NCBI GenBank assembly: GCA_034521835.1
Contig: JAXHMA010000001.1
Coordinates: 496,001 to 560,000, forward strand
Reading direction: 5' to 3'
Length of the DNA: 64,000 nucleotides
Source of the DNA: JAMQKA01 sp034521835
Lineage (GTDB): Bacteria > Bacteroidota > Rhodothermia > Balneolales > Balneolaceae
Positions 9,555 to 18,786 of this stretch are shown piece after piece (position 1 is the stretch's first letter; the number at the start of each line of letters is the position of its first letter). The notes beneath the pieces are model-generated. The model saw only the letters and a list, made by a program, of their open reading frames with translations. It ran no database searches and was not told where the DNA came from. The position numbers and the translations under genes were made by a program.

Positions 9555-9624
9555 ATACCTGCTAAACCACCCGTTACAGGATTAACTATTGTTGATAGTT
9601 TTGATACTTTCGTTTAGCAGGTAT
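9555..9624. promoter_or_regulatory. Nested inverted repeat upstream of the SDR gene
   Basis: Two perfect 13-bp arms, ATACCTGCTAAAC (9555-9567) and GTTTAGCAGGTAT (9612-9624), enclose 44 bp. Inside that spacer is a second hairpin, AACTAT (9584-9589) and ATAGTT (9595-9600), with a 5-base loop. There is no T-tract, and the element sits in the divergent gap between the SDR and the hybrid kinase, so an operator pair or an RNA structure in the SDR leader is more likely than a terminator. A tiny mobile element is also possible. Confidence 0.5.
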
Positions 9625-9843
9625 CCCGTTTAACCCTTACGAGTACTTCAGGGATAAAATAACTCCCTAATCTTCATACGCTGAAACATAACAAACGTCC
9701 ATTCGATTCCGATTAAATTTATGATCTGGAAATATTTCAGATTTAACATAATCTGCTGCGAAATATCCGAATTTGGCCAGATTCAGGGTTCGGGCTTTTT
9801 ATTGGGTAAATAACTCCGCTATGTGCCTCAAATGCCTTAAAGT

Positions 9844-9966
9844 ATGACTTCAAATCGATTTCTCTTTGCTGCAATTCTCCTGGTACCATCGGCGCTGACC
9901 CTTGTTTTTATATCTGATAAATTAGTACTATACAACTGTAGTAAAATAAAGAGTATAACTTGGTAA
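9844..9966 (+). CDS. Possible 40-residue membrane or exported peptide
   Basis: An ATG-started frame of 40 codons begins MTSNRFLFAAILLVPSALTL, a single hydrophobic segment after a short basic start, and ends in TW before TAA. It lies in the 549-bp gap before the hybrid kinase gene. It could be a real small membrane peptide, the remnant of a lost exported protein, or chance. The rest of the gap (9502-10050) holds the nested inverted repeat at 9555-9624 and a palindromic GAAATATTTC at 9729-9738, and nothing else I can read. Confidence 0.25.
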   Translation: MTSNRFLFAAILLVPSALTLVFISDKLVLYNCSKIKSITW

Positions 9967-10050
9967 TAGGCGTGATGCAGTATAGACCTATCTTACGGTG
10001 CCCTTCGTAGTTACAGGGTTTGGATTGTCATAAAACAGTCAAGGGATGCC

Positions 10051-12366
10051 ATGAAATATTCATCCCGTCGCATATCGATTCACTCTTTCCTGACGCTGGG
10101 TTCATACGAAGAGGAGAAAGAATTTAGAGAGGTACTCAAATCCTTGAGCCAGCGGGGAATATTTATAGCCGGTCTGCTGGGAGCAATCACCGTTTCCCTA
10201 TATATTTTTGCCCATGTGATTTACAACGATCGGGTGATCCTCTGGAGCTACTCTCATATAAATCCACAGCGGGACATGGTGCTCTATGACAAGGGGTTGA
10301 TTTTGATAATGTGCCTTGCTGCCATAATTGCATCGCGAACCCCCTTTTCTCTGTTTACAGATCGACTGATTGTTGGAATTATAGTTTGGAGTGCCAGCCT
10401 GGCCATGTTGATGGATGACCTAGCAGGTGGAGATGTTTCCGTATCTCCCATGTATATCAGCTTTGCACTGATTTTGGCTGTTGCTGCGCTGCCTTACCGA
10501 GGCTGGCATACGGCATTGCTTGATTTTTCTGTGATTACATCAATCTACCTGGGTGTACATTATTTACCGGAACTTTTCGGTTGGCCGCCAACACAATTAT
10601 CACCTTCACAATTGATATACCTGGTGATGTTGGCCGTGGTTTTGACGGGGATGTCATCTCAGCTCTACCTGAATCGATATGAACAGTACCGGGAGCGGCG
10701 GCGCGCGGAAGAGCTGACTAGTCAGCTGGAGGAGCGGGCCGAGAAGCTGCAGAAGCTCAAAGATAAATCGGATGCGCAGGCCAGGCAGCTGCTGGAAGCC
10801 GAACAGCTCAAAGATCGCTTTTTTGCGAATATAAGCCATGAGTTCAGGACGCCACTCACCGTATTGCTGGGGCCGCTGAAAGATATGCTGGAGGAGCAGG
10901 AAGATCGCAAGCCACCCGGCAGGCAGCTGTTGCAGTTGATGTACAGCAACGGTCGCCGGCTGCTGGACCTGATCAATCAGCTGCTCGATCTTTCGAAATT
11001 TGATGCCGGTCAGATTCGACTGAATCCCCAAGAAATAAACCTGTCTGATCTAGTGCGCGAAACCACGTACTCTTTTGCACCTCTGGCGGAAGCCCGAAAA
11101 GTGAAGCTCTCCTGTCGATTTAATTCCCCCAATCTGGTTGCCTGCGTTGATGCCCAGCAGATAGAACGGGTGATTGGGAATCTGGTATCCAATGCTATCA
11201 AGTTTACCGATGAGGGTGGTATTGTTGAGTTGAGTCTTTCGCAGCAGGATTCCACGGTGCACATTGTCATCAGGGATGACGGCATCGGTATCCACAAAGA
11301 CCAACTTCCCTATATTTTTGACCGGTTTTATCAAGCTGCTCAAACGGGCGATCGCCTCAACCCCGGTACAGGCATTGGCCTGGCACTGGCCAAGGAAATT
11401 GTTGAGCTGCACGGCGGGGAGATAAGTGTTGAAAGCAGAGTTGGATCGGGAAGTGAGTTTGCCATTGTACTTCCAGCAGAAGAAGATAAAATGATTTCCC
11501 CGGAGGAGACTCAATCCCCAAGCATGGAATCCAAAACGGAGAGCCTGCTTTTCGCTGAGGCCGGGTATAAATCCAAATCAGACGAAGAGTTCTCCAGGGG
11601 CGAGGAAGACGCCCCGGTTGTACTGCTTGTTGATGACAATCCGGATATACTGACTTATCTGCGGCCCCATCTCGGAGAACGCTACAAGGTGCAGGCCCTG
11701 GAGAATAGCAGCGAAGCCCTGGAGGTGATCAGGAATAACTCGGTTGACCTGCTGATCAGCGATGTGCGTATGCCTGATCCCGATGGATTTGAATTGTGCC
11801 GCATCATCAAGGAGAGTGACGAGTGGAATCATATACCCGTGATTTTATTGACGGCCCAGGCTTCCGAAGAAAGCCGAATAGAAGGGCTGGAGCTTGGGGC
11901 CGACGATTACATAAGCAAGCCGTTTAGTGCATCTGAGCTGCTTATCCGCGCTGAAAATCTTATTGAACTACGGCGAACACTGCGGGAAAAATACAGCGAC
12001 CAGGTTCTCCTGAAAGGCAAGAATATTGATGTGACCTCCGAGGATGCGCGCTTCCTGCAGCAGGTGCAGCAGGTGATCGAAAAGCATATGGGAAACAGCA
12101 ATTTTGGTGTGGAGTGGCTGGCGGATGAGGTAAACATCAGTGCGCGGCAGCTTCAGCGAAAATTGCGATCCATCACGAATCTTTCTGCTGGCGGATACGT
12201 CAGAATGATGCGACTGGAGCGGGCTGGCCAGCTATTGGAGCAGGATTGGGGAAATGTTTCGGAGGTAGCCTATAAAGTGGGATTTCAGGATCCCAAATAT
12301 TTTTCACGCCTGTTTAAGCAAACCTTTGGCGCTACTCCCACCGAATACACCGAACGGCGGCAGTAG
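10051..12366 (+). CDS. Hybrid sensor histidine kinase / response regulator with AraC-type output domain
   Basis: The 771-residue protein combines a whole phosphorelay. Domains in order: several N-terminal membrane segments (about 35-205), a coiled coil (about 220-250), a HisKA box with NISHEFRTPLTVLLG (His about 260), HATPase motifs LVSNAIKFTDEGG and IRDDGIGI plus GTGIGLALAKEIVE, a receiver starting LLVDDNPDILTYL near 523 with phospho-acceptor Asp in LISDVRMPD (about 570) and Lys in YISKPF, and an AraC HTH over the last 100 residues ending GATPTEYTERR. It differs from sugar-sensing hybrid regulators of Bacteroides in lacking a large periplasmic propeller, so the signal is probably sensed in or near the membrane. 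Confidence 0.93.
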   Translation: MKYSSRRISIHSFLTLGSYEEEKEFREVLKSLSQRGIFIAGLLGAITVSLYIFAHVIYNDRVILWSYSHINPQRDMVLYDKGLILIMCLAAIIASRTPFSLFTDRLIVGIIVWSASLAMLMDDLAGGDVSVSPMYISFALILAVAALPYRGWHTALLDFSVITSIYLGVHYLPELFGWPPTQLSPSQLIYLVMLAVVLTGMSSQLYLNRYEQYRERRRAEELTSQLEERAEKLQKLKDKSDAQARQLLEAEQLKDRFFANISHEFRTPLTVLLGPLKDMLEEQEDRKPPGRQLLQLMYSNGRRLLDLINQLLDLSKFDAGQIRLNPQEINLSDLVRETTYSFAPLAEARKVKLSCRFNSPNLVACVDAQQIERVIGNLVSNAIKFTDEGGIVELSLSQQDSTVHIVIRDDGIGIHKDQLPYIFDRFYQAAQTGDRLNPGTGIGLALAKEIVELHGGEISVESRVGSGSEFAIVLPAEEDKMISPEETQSPSMESKTESLLFAEAGYKSKSDEEFSRGEEDAPVVLLVDDNPDILTYLRPHLGERYKVQALENSSEALEVIRNNSVDLLISDVRMPDPDGFELCRIIKESDEWNHIPVILLTAQASEESRIEGLELGADDYISKPFSASELLIRAENLIELRRTLREKYSDQVLLKGKNIDVTSEDARFLQQVQQVIEKHMGNSNFGVEWLADEVNISARQLQRKLRSITNLSAGGYVRMMRLERAGQLLEQDWGNVSEVAYKVGFQDPKYFSRLFKQTFGATPTEYTERRQ

Positions 12367-12526
12367 GCAACGTTCGAGCCAGTTTGCCACGGTATCACCA
12401 CCTGTTTTGGTCGTTGAAAGCTGGATATGGCAGAAATCCCCGCCAATTATGTCTGCTTTTTCCCCTCCCAGCTGTCGCACTTTTAAAGAGGAAATTTACT
12501 TCATCCTAAATCTAGCGGAGAACCTT

Positions 12527-13165
12527 ATGTGGAATCGAATAAAGAGGGCTTCAAAGACTTATAACTTGCTTCATATGCTTTGGAAAATCGTCATTACTTG
12601 TGGCATAATCGGACTGATGGAACAATCCATTCATGCTCAAATTATCGGGATTGAGGAGGGGGATCGGGTTAAAGTTATGGTACCATCTATGAGTGATAGG
12701 GATATCGTGGGTACGATTCTGGGCATAACTGAATCGGTGGTTGAACTGTCTACCAGGAAAGAGATGATTTCTATTCCCGTGGTTTCTATCGAAAAACTAT
12801 ATGTAACTAACGGAGAAAAGAAAAATACTGGCAAAGGATTTTTGGTCGGAGCTGTATCCGGTGGATTTATCTTGGGATTGACGGCTGCAGTTACCAATCC
12901 GCCTCCCGAGAATTGCAATCAAAATCCCTCGTTCATGTGCGGAGCTTTTGAATTTTCTGCCGTGGAGGCATTTGCGCTCGGTGCTGTTGGCGGCATACTT
13001 GTGGGAGGGGCCACGGGAGCAATTATCGGCGTGTTCACAAAGACTGATCGCTGGGAGCAGATGCCGTTATCGTTTTCGGCCGGATTGCTGTCCTCATCCC
13101 AAACAGGAGTTGGCTTTTCTCCGGGTGTATCGTTCAGGGTATCTCTTGGAAATGGAAATGAGTAG
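12527..13165 (+). CDS. Exported or membrane protein with glycine-zipper-like segments
   Basis: The protein has 212 residues from the ATG at 12527. A hydrophobic N-terminal segment ending near HAQ looks like a signal peptide. A small beta-rich part with GTILGITESVVELST follows, then two Gly-rich hydrophobic stretches (GFLVGAVSGGFILGLTAAV and GAVGGILVGGATGAIIG), then TKTDRWEQ. The second half resembles glycine-zipper envelope proteins. The TKTDRWE motif recurs in the next small gene. It follows the hybrid kinase by 160 bp and may be one of its targets (inference). Confidence 0.55.
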   Translation: MWNRIKRASKTYNLLHMLWKIVITCGIIGLMEQSIHAQIIGIEEGDRVKVMVPSMSDRDIVGTILGITESVVELSTRKEMISIPVVSIEKLYVTNGEKKNTGKGFLVGAVSGGFILGLTAAVTNPPPENCNQNPSFMCGAFEFSAVEAFALGAVGGILVGGATGAIIGVFTKTDRWEQMPLSFSAGLLSSSQTGVGFSPGVSFRVSLGNGNE

Positions 13166-13199
13166 TCAATAATATCAATTACAACTGAATGGAGGAAAA

Positions 13200-13489
13200 A
13201 TGTGTACACATAAAGATTCATTGCGAAAAAATTCACCAATAGAACAGCGTGTTAATACCCTTATTTGCGGATTGATAGCAGGGGTGAGGCAACACTGACC
13301 GGGGTCGTATTAGTGGGAATTCCGATGGGACTGATCGGGATGGGCATCGGTGCATCAACCAAAACCGACCGATGGGAGCGGGTGCAGCTGGGACTTTCGG
13401 CTGTTAGCTCTCTTCACCTTGACCGGCGATATTCGTGGTATCCAAGCCTGAAAGTTGCAGTGCGAGTAGGGAAAAGTAGCGCCAGGTAA
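13200..13489 (+). pseudogene. Small protein related to the C-terminus of the preceding gene, one-base frameshift
   Basis: A strong GGAGG (13191-13195) precedes the ATG at 13200. The first frame gives MCTHKDSLRKNSPIEQRVNT and then LICGLIAG. The second frame continues GEATLTGVVLVGIPMGLIG and GASTKTDRWERVQLGLSA. Adding one G to the GGGG run at 13281-13284 joins them into a 96-residue protein. The Gly-rich stretch and TKTDRWE match the C-terminal third of the 12527-13165 protein, so this looks like a shortened paralogue. The frameshift may be a sequencing error. Confidence 0.5.
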
Positions 13490-13928
13490 AAACCGGCTGA
13501 TGCGCTGAATTTCTACACGATGGCAAATGAATATTTACAAACAGGAGGATGTCTGATTTTTACCCCCTGCTTGTCAGGTTTTTCAACGATTTCTCTTCGT
13601 ATTTATCAGTTGATAGCTAATTAATAAACACGACTTAAGATGACCTCTTCCCCTGAACATAGAAGATTGCTTGCCATTGTGAAGTTTGTGGATTCGGTTG
13701 GCTTTCAGCCCCGCTGCAACGCGATGAGCAACGCGCCATTCTGCAGGGAGCTCACAAGCAGAAAAACTGGGGATGAGAGAGAAAATCGCAAAGCATGGTT
13801 GGGATGATATGGCAGTACTACGGGTGGTGAAGCATCGATAGCAACGAAGTTGACCGGATCTGCAAGCATCGTATTTCAACCATATCACCAAGTTAACCGC
13901 AGTATTCAAAAATGGAAGGGAGAACATA
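13490..13928. other. Gap with no convincing gene
   Basis: No family resemblance was found on either strand. A 55-codon ATG frame at 13640-13807 exists, but it has unremarkable composition and is probably chance. Confidence 0.4.
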
Positions 13929-14372
13929 ATGGAGATCGAGCGAAACAATATTGATATGGAGGAAGCTGTAAAGCACCTGAAAGCCAATCTTCGGTATGTG
14001 GCCAGGGTCTATGAATGGGCCAACCTGATGGGCTATGAAAATCCCAAGCGATTCTCGGAAAAATTCCTGAACTATTTTGGGATTCGTCCCCAAAAAATTA
14101 TGGAGCTGATCCGCCTGGAGAGTATAATCTGTGACCTGAGATCTACGGAATGCTATTCGAATATGTACGTGGCCCGCAAACACAGCCTGCCGGATGAAAA
14201 GACGCTGAATAACTTTACAAATTATCACGCGGGACATTCGCCCACGGGATTCAAGAATATGAGCGAGGAGGAAGTAACCGGCTTGATAGAGAGCCTCTGG
14301 AATAAAACGCTGGAGGAATACGGCGCTCAAAGCAGCACCAATGCCGATGAGTTGAGTTCATGGCAGATTTGA
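13929..14372 (+). CDS. Small protein with an AraC-type helix-turn-helix
   Basis: The protein has 147 residues. Its first half reads like the second HTH of an AraC/XylS domain: VYEWANLMGYENPKRFSEKF, then NYFGIRPQKIMELIR, which matches the usual GY/F-x(3)-FSR-x-FK-x(2)-FG-x-TP-x(2)-YR layout. The second half (YSNMYVARKHSLPDEKTLNNF) looks like a weaker repeat of the same fold. There is no sensing domain. It may be a small DNA-binding protein or the surviving piece of a larger regulator. It lies 98 bp upstream of the beta-helix lipoprotein gene and on the same strand, so it may control that pair (inference). Confidence 0.6.
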   Translation: MEIERNNIDMEEAVKHLKANLRYVARVYEWANLMGYENPKRFSEKFLNYFGIRPQKIMELIRLESIICDLRSTECYSNMYVARKHSLPDEKTLNNFTNYHAGHSPTGFKNMSEEEVTGLIESLWNKTLEEYGAQSSTNADELSSWQI

Positions 14373-14470
14373 GGGTATTGGAAAATTTGTGGAGTAAAAG
14401 TAGGGAGTGCCAAAAACAGGAACGAGTAGTAAGCTTAAGATGGATAAAACCCAATAATAGGAGAGTACTA

Positions 14471-15748
14471 ATGAGAAACAGAAATACGATTTTCCAAAAC
14501 GCTTGCACGGTTGTGATAGTACTGATTATGCTGATACTGACCGCTTGTGATCTTTCTAAAGATGAAGATTCCTGCCTGTATTTACCCTGCTCTGACGACC
14601 CGGAGCAAGAGATCCAGGAGGCATTAATCAACATTGAAGACGGGAGAGAGATCGCACTTGGAGAAGGGACGTTTGATTTTTCACGCACGTTGACGATGGA
14701 GGGGAAATCTGGGATGACGATACAGGGCCGTGGACGCGATAAAACCTTTCTTTCGTTTAGGAATCAGATTTCCGGCGGTGATGGCCTGCTGATCTCTAAT
14801 TCTGAAAATATTGTAGTTCGGGATTTGACCATACTTGATGCCCGGGGGACGCCCTCAAAGTCAAAGACAGCCAGAGTATCGTGCTTTATGAGGTAGGAAC
14901 GGAATGGAGCGGAGAACCTTCATCAGATAACGGTGCATACGGGCTCTATCCCGTCAACAGCAGCGATATTCTGATCGAAAACTGTTATGCCTACGGAGCC
15001 TCGGATGCAGGGATCTATGTCGGTCAGTCCGATAAGGCGATCGTCCGCAACTCCACCGCTACAGGTAATGTGGCGGGTATCCAAATAGAAAATACCACCA
15101 ACGCCGACGTATACGGTAACACCGTAAGGGATAATGCAGCCGGCATCATGGTGTTCGACCTGCCGGATCTATCGCAGTATGGTGGTCGGACGCGGGTCTT
15201 CAATAACACGATTATCGATAATATTCGCGGTAATTTTTCCGCCCCGGGTGGGATTGTTGCCGAGGTACCTGCGGGTACGGGTATTCTCGTGATGAGCACT
15301 TCTGAGGTAGAAATCTTTGATAATACCTTGGAGGGAAATAATGTGATGGGTACGGCAATAGCCAGCTATGCGGCACTGGTAGCGCTGGGACTCAGGGGGG
15401 CTATCCAGGATCCAAATTACAATCCATATCCAGGGTCAATTTATGTTCACGGAAATAGCTACAGTAAATGCAATACCTATCCTGATGCTGCTGAACAGTC
15501 CACGTTCGGCAATATGCTGGTTGGTAGTTTTGGCTCAAATCCGATTCCCGAATATTCTGTTGGATGGTATTTTTACGCCGGGTGGCGATCCATCGGGTGC
15601 GATCTGTATTGAGGATAATAGCAATCACAGTTTTGTAAATCTTAATCTGGCACTAGACTTTCCCAACAACCTAAACTTTGATCTCCAGTTGCACGCCTGC
15701 AGCCTGCAAGCACTGCCTGCCGTAGAATTGAACATACCCGATTTTTGA
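14471..15748 (+). pseudogene. Parallel beta-helix lipoprotein (TIGR03805-like), two one-base frameshifts
   Basis: A signal peptide ending in the lipobox LTAC (about residues 18-21) is followed by right-handed beta-helix repeats such as GMTIQGRGRDKTFLSF, NIVVRDLTILDARG, IYVGQSDKAIVRNS and GIQIENTTNADVYGN. Frame 1 breaks at the G run 14844-14848; adding one G gives RGDALKVKDSQ. Frame 2 breaks at CCC 15547-15549; removing one C gives IPNILLDGIF. Corrected length is 425 residues. The di-haem cytochrome gene follows after 10 bp. That pairing is known from the TIGR03805/TIGR03806 families, and the function of the pair is not established. Confidence 0.8.
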
Positions 15749-15758
15749 GAACACTGCC

Positions 15759-16892
15759 GTGAAGACAAGCGCAAAAACACCGAGAGCAAGTTATCTTCTG
15801 TGGATTGCAGGGGTGGTGCTCTCGGTTTCATGGTTACAAAGCTGCATAAACTTCGATGAATCTGGGTCAGGCTGCCGAACCGCTATCACCATACCCTGTG
15901 TGCCTGAAAATGAGCCTTACGAGCGATTGTCAGAATACAAACTCTTTGTCGGGGATATGAACGAATTGAAACCATATGATAAACTGATTCCCTACGATCT
16001 TAACACCGAACTTTTCTCAGATTACACTGATAAACGTCGTATGGTGTATATACCGCCCGGCAGAACGGTAAAATATGAGAAACATGGCGTGCTAAATTTT
16101 CCAGTGGGAACGATGCTGGTTAAGAATTTTTACTATGAACGTAATCAGCAAACTAAAACGGAGGGACGAAGGATTCTGGAAACCCGGCTGTTGATCCGCT
16201 ACGAGACCGGGTGGACAGCCGAAACCTACGTCTGGAATGACGAGCAGACGGAGGCTTTCCTCGTTAGGACCGGCGACCAAAAGACGGTTAACTGGATTGA
16301 CAAGAATGGCACCCCACGGATGGTAAACTACCTGATCCCCACAAAAAACGACTGCAAGACATGTCACTCCCGGGCCGGTAGTCTTGTCCCGTTGGGCCCT
16401 AAGGTCCGCAACCTGAATAAGGTCTATCAGTATGGCGAGCAGGTACAAAACCAGCTGGAAAGGTGGGAATGGCGCATGTTTTTACGCGATAAGCCAGGAC
16501 TAGAACAGATTCCGAAAACACCTGTATGGGATGACCCGAAAACCGGTACCGTTGCCGAACGTGCACGCACCTATTTGGATGTAAACTGTTCTACCTGTCA
16601 CCACCCTGCTGGAACAGCTAATAATTCCGGACTGTTTTTATCTTTGGAAGAAGAAAACCCGCTTCGGCTGGGAGTCTGCAAGCCACCGGTTGCTCCCGGG
16701 TCCGGTTCGGGCGGCCTGAGCTACAACATTGTGCCATGCCAGCCTGACCAGTCCATTCTTCATTTCAGGATGCAGTCAGTCAAACCGCAGGAGCGCATGC
16801 CGGAGATCGGGCGTACTCTGGTGCATGAAGAGGCGGTTGAGCTGATCCGGCAGTGGATTCAACAAATGGAGTGCGCCGCCTGCGATATTTAA
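15759..16892 (+). CDS. Di-haem c-type cytochrome, SO2930/TIGR03806 family
   Basis: The protein has 377 residues with a basic start, a hydrophobic segment and a lipobox-like LQSC (about residue 29), so it is probably a periplasm-facing lipoprotein. Two c-type haem motifs are visible: CKTCH at about 199 and CSTCH at about 277. A Met-containing RMPEIGR near 348 could supply an axial ligand. The N-terminal part (YKLFVGDMNELKP, YDLNTELFSDYTDKRR) is the family hallmark. It is the usual partner of the beta-helix protein encoded just upstream. A role in periplasmic electron transfer coupled to substrate binding is an inference. Confidence 0.85.
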   Translation: MKTSAKTPRASYLLWIAGVVLSVSWLQSCINFDESGSGCRTAITIPCVPENEPYERLSEYKLFVGDMNELKPYDKLIPYDLNTELFSDYTDKRRMVYIPPGRTVKYEKHGVLNFPVGTMLVKNFYYERNQQTKTEGRRILETRLLIRYETGWTAETYVWNDEQTEAFLVRTGDQKTVNWIDKNGTPRMVNYLIPTKNDCKTCHSRAGSLVPLGPKVRNLNKVYQYGEQVQNQLERWEWRMFLRDKPGLEQIPKTPVWDDPKTGTVAERARTYLDVNCSTCHHPAGTANNSGLFLSLEEENPLRLGVCKPPVAPGSGSGGLSYNIVPCQPDQSILHFRMQSVKPQERMPEIGRTLVHEEAVELIRQWIQQMECAACDI

Positions 16893-17315
16893 AAGTATGG
16901 CGGAACGACAATATGGGTGATTCAGAAGAGTAAAATTCCAACGACAGTAGCTCTTTCAGCCTAATTGGAGACTCAAGATTTTTCAGTAACAAATCATAGT
17001 CAGTGGAATCTAACCACAGATTACGTTATCCTTTTATCCGACAATGATTTACTTAAACCCGGATTATTAACCAAGAAATTTAGTTTTGAACGAGGCAAGG
17101 GGGAAATGACCGCGCAAAGGTGACTGTGCACCTTGAGCACGGCATTTTTCCGTCAACGAAGTGCAGGGCCAAATTTCGCAGCCGTTAGTTACAACACTCA
17201 TAGTTGAGCTATTTGTCATTTTTGATAAATGGCTCAATATTAATGGCTTATCCTGTATCTTACACTATTTTGTGAATAATCCGGGTAAATTCAGGAAAGC
17301 AATCTGTACCTGTAA
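16893..17315. other. Intergenic gap with one small hairpin
   Basis: I see no gene in these 423 bases. A 6-bp perfect stem, AAGGTG (17117-17122) and CACCTT (17129-17134), with a 6-base loop lies in a locally GC-rich patch at about 17085-17190 that stands out from its AT-rich surroundings. It could be a remnant of a repeat or a small structured RNA. The purpose is unknown. Confidence 0.35.
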
Positions 17316-18185
17316 ATGTCATCCTCAGATCATCCCCAAATTTACCGCCTCTACTTGTTGGCGGGGCAATCTAACATGGAAGGCCGGGGCATCAATTCGG
17401 AGCTCCCCGAGTCATTGAAAAAGATTCAAAAAGAGGTTCCGATCTATCATCCCAACAGACGAGAAGATGGCGAACCACTGGAAAATACCGGATTTTGGAG
17501 CCCACTTAAATCGGGCCATGGAAAGGGATATCGATATGAAAAATCACCGAACCAGTGGAATGAGGTGCATAGCAAAGAATTCGGCCCGGAGCTTTCATTT
17601 TCCAGCAGACTTCGAGAGCTGCGGCCCCATGAACATATTGCGCTTTTCAAATACGCAAAAGGTGGCTCATCCATCCACCCCGATACACCGGACGATTGGG
17701 GAACCTGGCATCCTGATGCTGAAGGTATTAACCAGTGGACTCACTTCAAGCACCACTATCTCAGGGCGGTTGGCCTGGATGATATCAATCATGACGGCAA
17801 AAAGGAGATTCTGAAACCCACTGGCATTATCTGGATGCAGGGTGAAAGTGATGCGGCTTACTCCCGGGAAATTGCCCAGGTCTACCATGAAAACCTTGAG
17901 CGGTTAGTAACAAAGATGCGTGAACTGGTTGGGGATCTCCATCTGCCGGTTGTAGTAGGCCAAATTTCTGATACTGGCATGGAAGGTGATACACCCGCCC
18001 TGCCATTCGCTGAAATTGTTCAGCAGGCCCAAAAACAGTTTACAGATCACGACGACCACGCCGTGCTGGTGCGTCCTCCAGCAGGGCACGGCTGGCTGGA
18101 TGCCTGGCATTACGACAGCAAGACGTACCTGGAGCTGGGGCGCCGATTTGCCGAAGCGATGCATGCACTTTTACGCCGAGAGTAA
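17316..18185 (+). CDS. Sialate O-acetylesterase domain / CE6-type carbohydrate esterase
   Basis: This SGNH-fold esterase of 289 residues contains LLAGQSNMEGRG near residue 12 (nucleophile Ser in GQSNM), FKYAKGGSSI (oxyanion Gly), GIIWMQGESDA near 168 (the Asn/Gln block of this clan), and GHGWLDAWHYDS near 255 with the Asp-x-x-His dyad. Such enzymes remove acetyl groups from xylan or sialic acid. No signal peptide is seen from this start, so it may act in the cytoplasm on imported sugars. Neighbours do not define the sugar. Confidence 0.85.
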   Translation: MSSSDHPQIYRLYLLAGQSNMEGRGINSELPESLKKIQKEVPIYHPNRREDGEPLENTGFWSPLKSGHGKGYRYEKSPNQWNEVHSKEFGPELSFSSRLRELRPHEHIALFKYAKGGSSIHPDTPDDWGTWHPDAEGINQWTHFKHHYLRAVGLDDINHDGKKEILKPTGIIWMQGESDAAYSREIAQVYHENLERLVTKMRELVGDLHLPVVVGQISDTGMEGDTPALPFAEIVQQAQKQFTDHDDHAVLVRPPAGHGWLDAWHYDSKTYLELGRRFAEAMHALLRRE

Positions 18186-18193
18186 GTTAACGC

Positions 18194-18667
18194 TTAGGCG
18201 ACGTTCTCAAGATCGATCCATTTGGGATTGAGCCAGCCGATTACTGCCCCGAAAATGAGATGTAGGGCCAATGTCATGATCAGGTACTTCGGGCCTGCTT
18301 CTAGGTAAAGTGGATCTGAGGGAGCCAAAGTATGAGCAGTTCCAAAACCGAAAACACCCCACCCGATAATAGGGCTGTAGATCAGCATCATGATAAGCCA
18401 TGCAGCCAGGGCTAGTCCAATGCCCCTGCCAAGGTCGGTTTTGTTTTTGAATAGGTACACCAGCAAGATGGACCAGAAAGCCCCGTAACCAAAATGGACG
18501 ATTAGGGGCAATGGGCCTGCGGCAAGTCCCAGCTTTGTCAGGAAAGCGGCAGATGGCGGAATGTTAAAAGGTGCGATGCCCGTACCGTGGATCCCCAGCA
18601 TCATAAACAGAAACATGATTAAACTTCCAACTAAACCAACGATACCCGCTTTTGTCCAGTGATTCAT
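18194..18667 (-). CDS. Small four-helix membrane protein of unknown function
   Basis: The protein has 157 residues and about four hydrophobic segments: IVGLVGSLIMFLFMMLGIHG, a second around VHFGYGAFWSILLVYLF, a third around LALAAWLIMMLIYSPIIGWG, and a last around LIMTLALHLIFGAVIGWL. A Gly/His pattern (HFGYG) may be conserved, but I do not recognise the family. It is convergent with the esterase gene and only 8 bp away. Confidence 0.65.
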   Translation of the reverse strand: MNHWTKAGIVGLVGSLIMFLFMMLGIHGTGIAPFNIPPSAAFLTKLGLAAGPLPLIVHFGYGAFWSILLVYLFKNKTDLGRGIGLALAAWLIMMLIYSPIIGWGVFGFGTAHTLAPSDPLYLEAGPKYLIMTLALHLIFGAVIGWLNPKWIDLENVA

Positions 18668-18786
18668 AACAGAATTACTTTGAAGCTTGGCATTACCGTT
18701 TCATATGTTATGATGAGGTGGGTAAGACAAATCTTACCGGATCCATGTTTTCCGGTTTTTCTGCCGGTGAGGCATGCAGCACGGTT

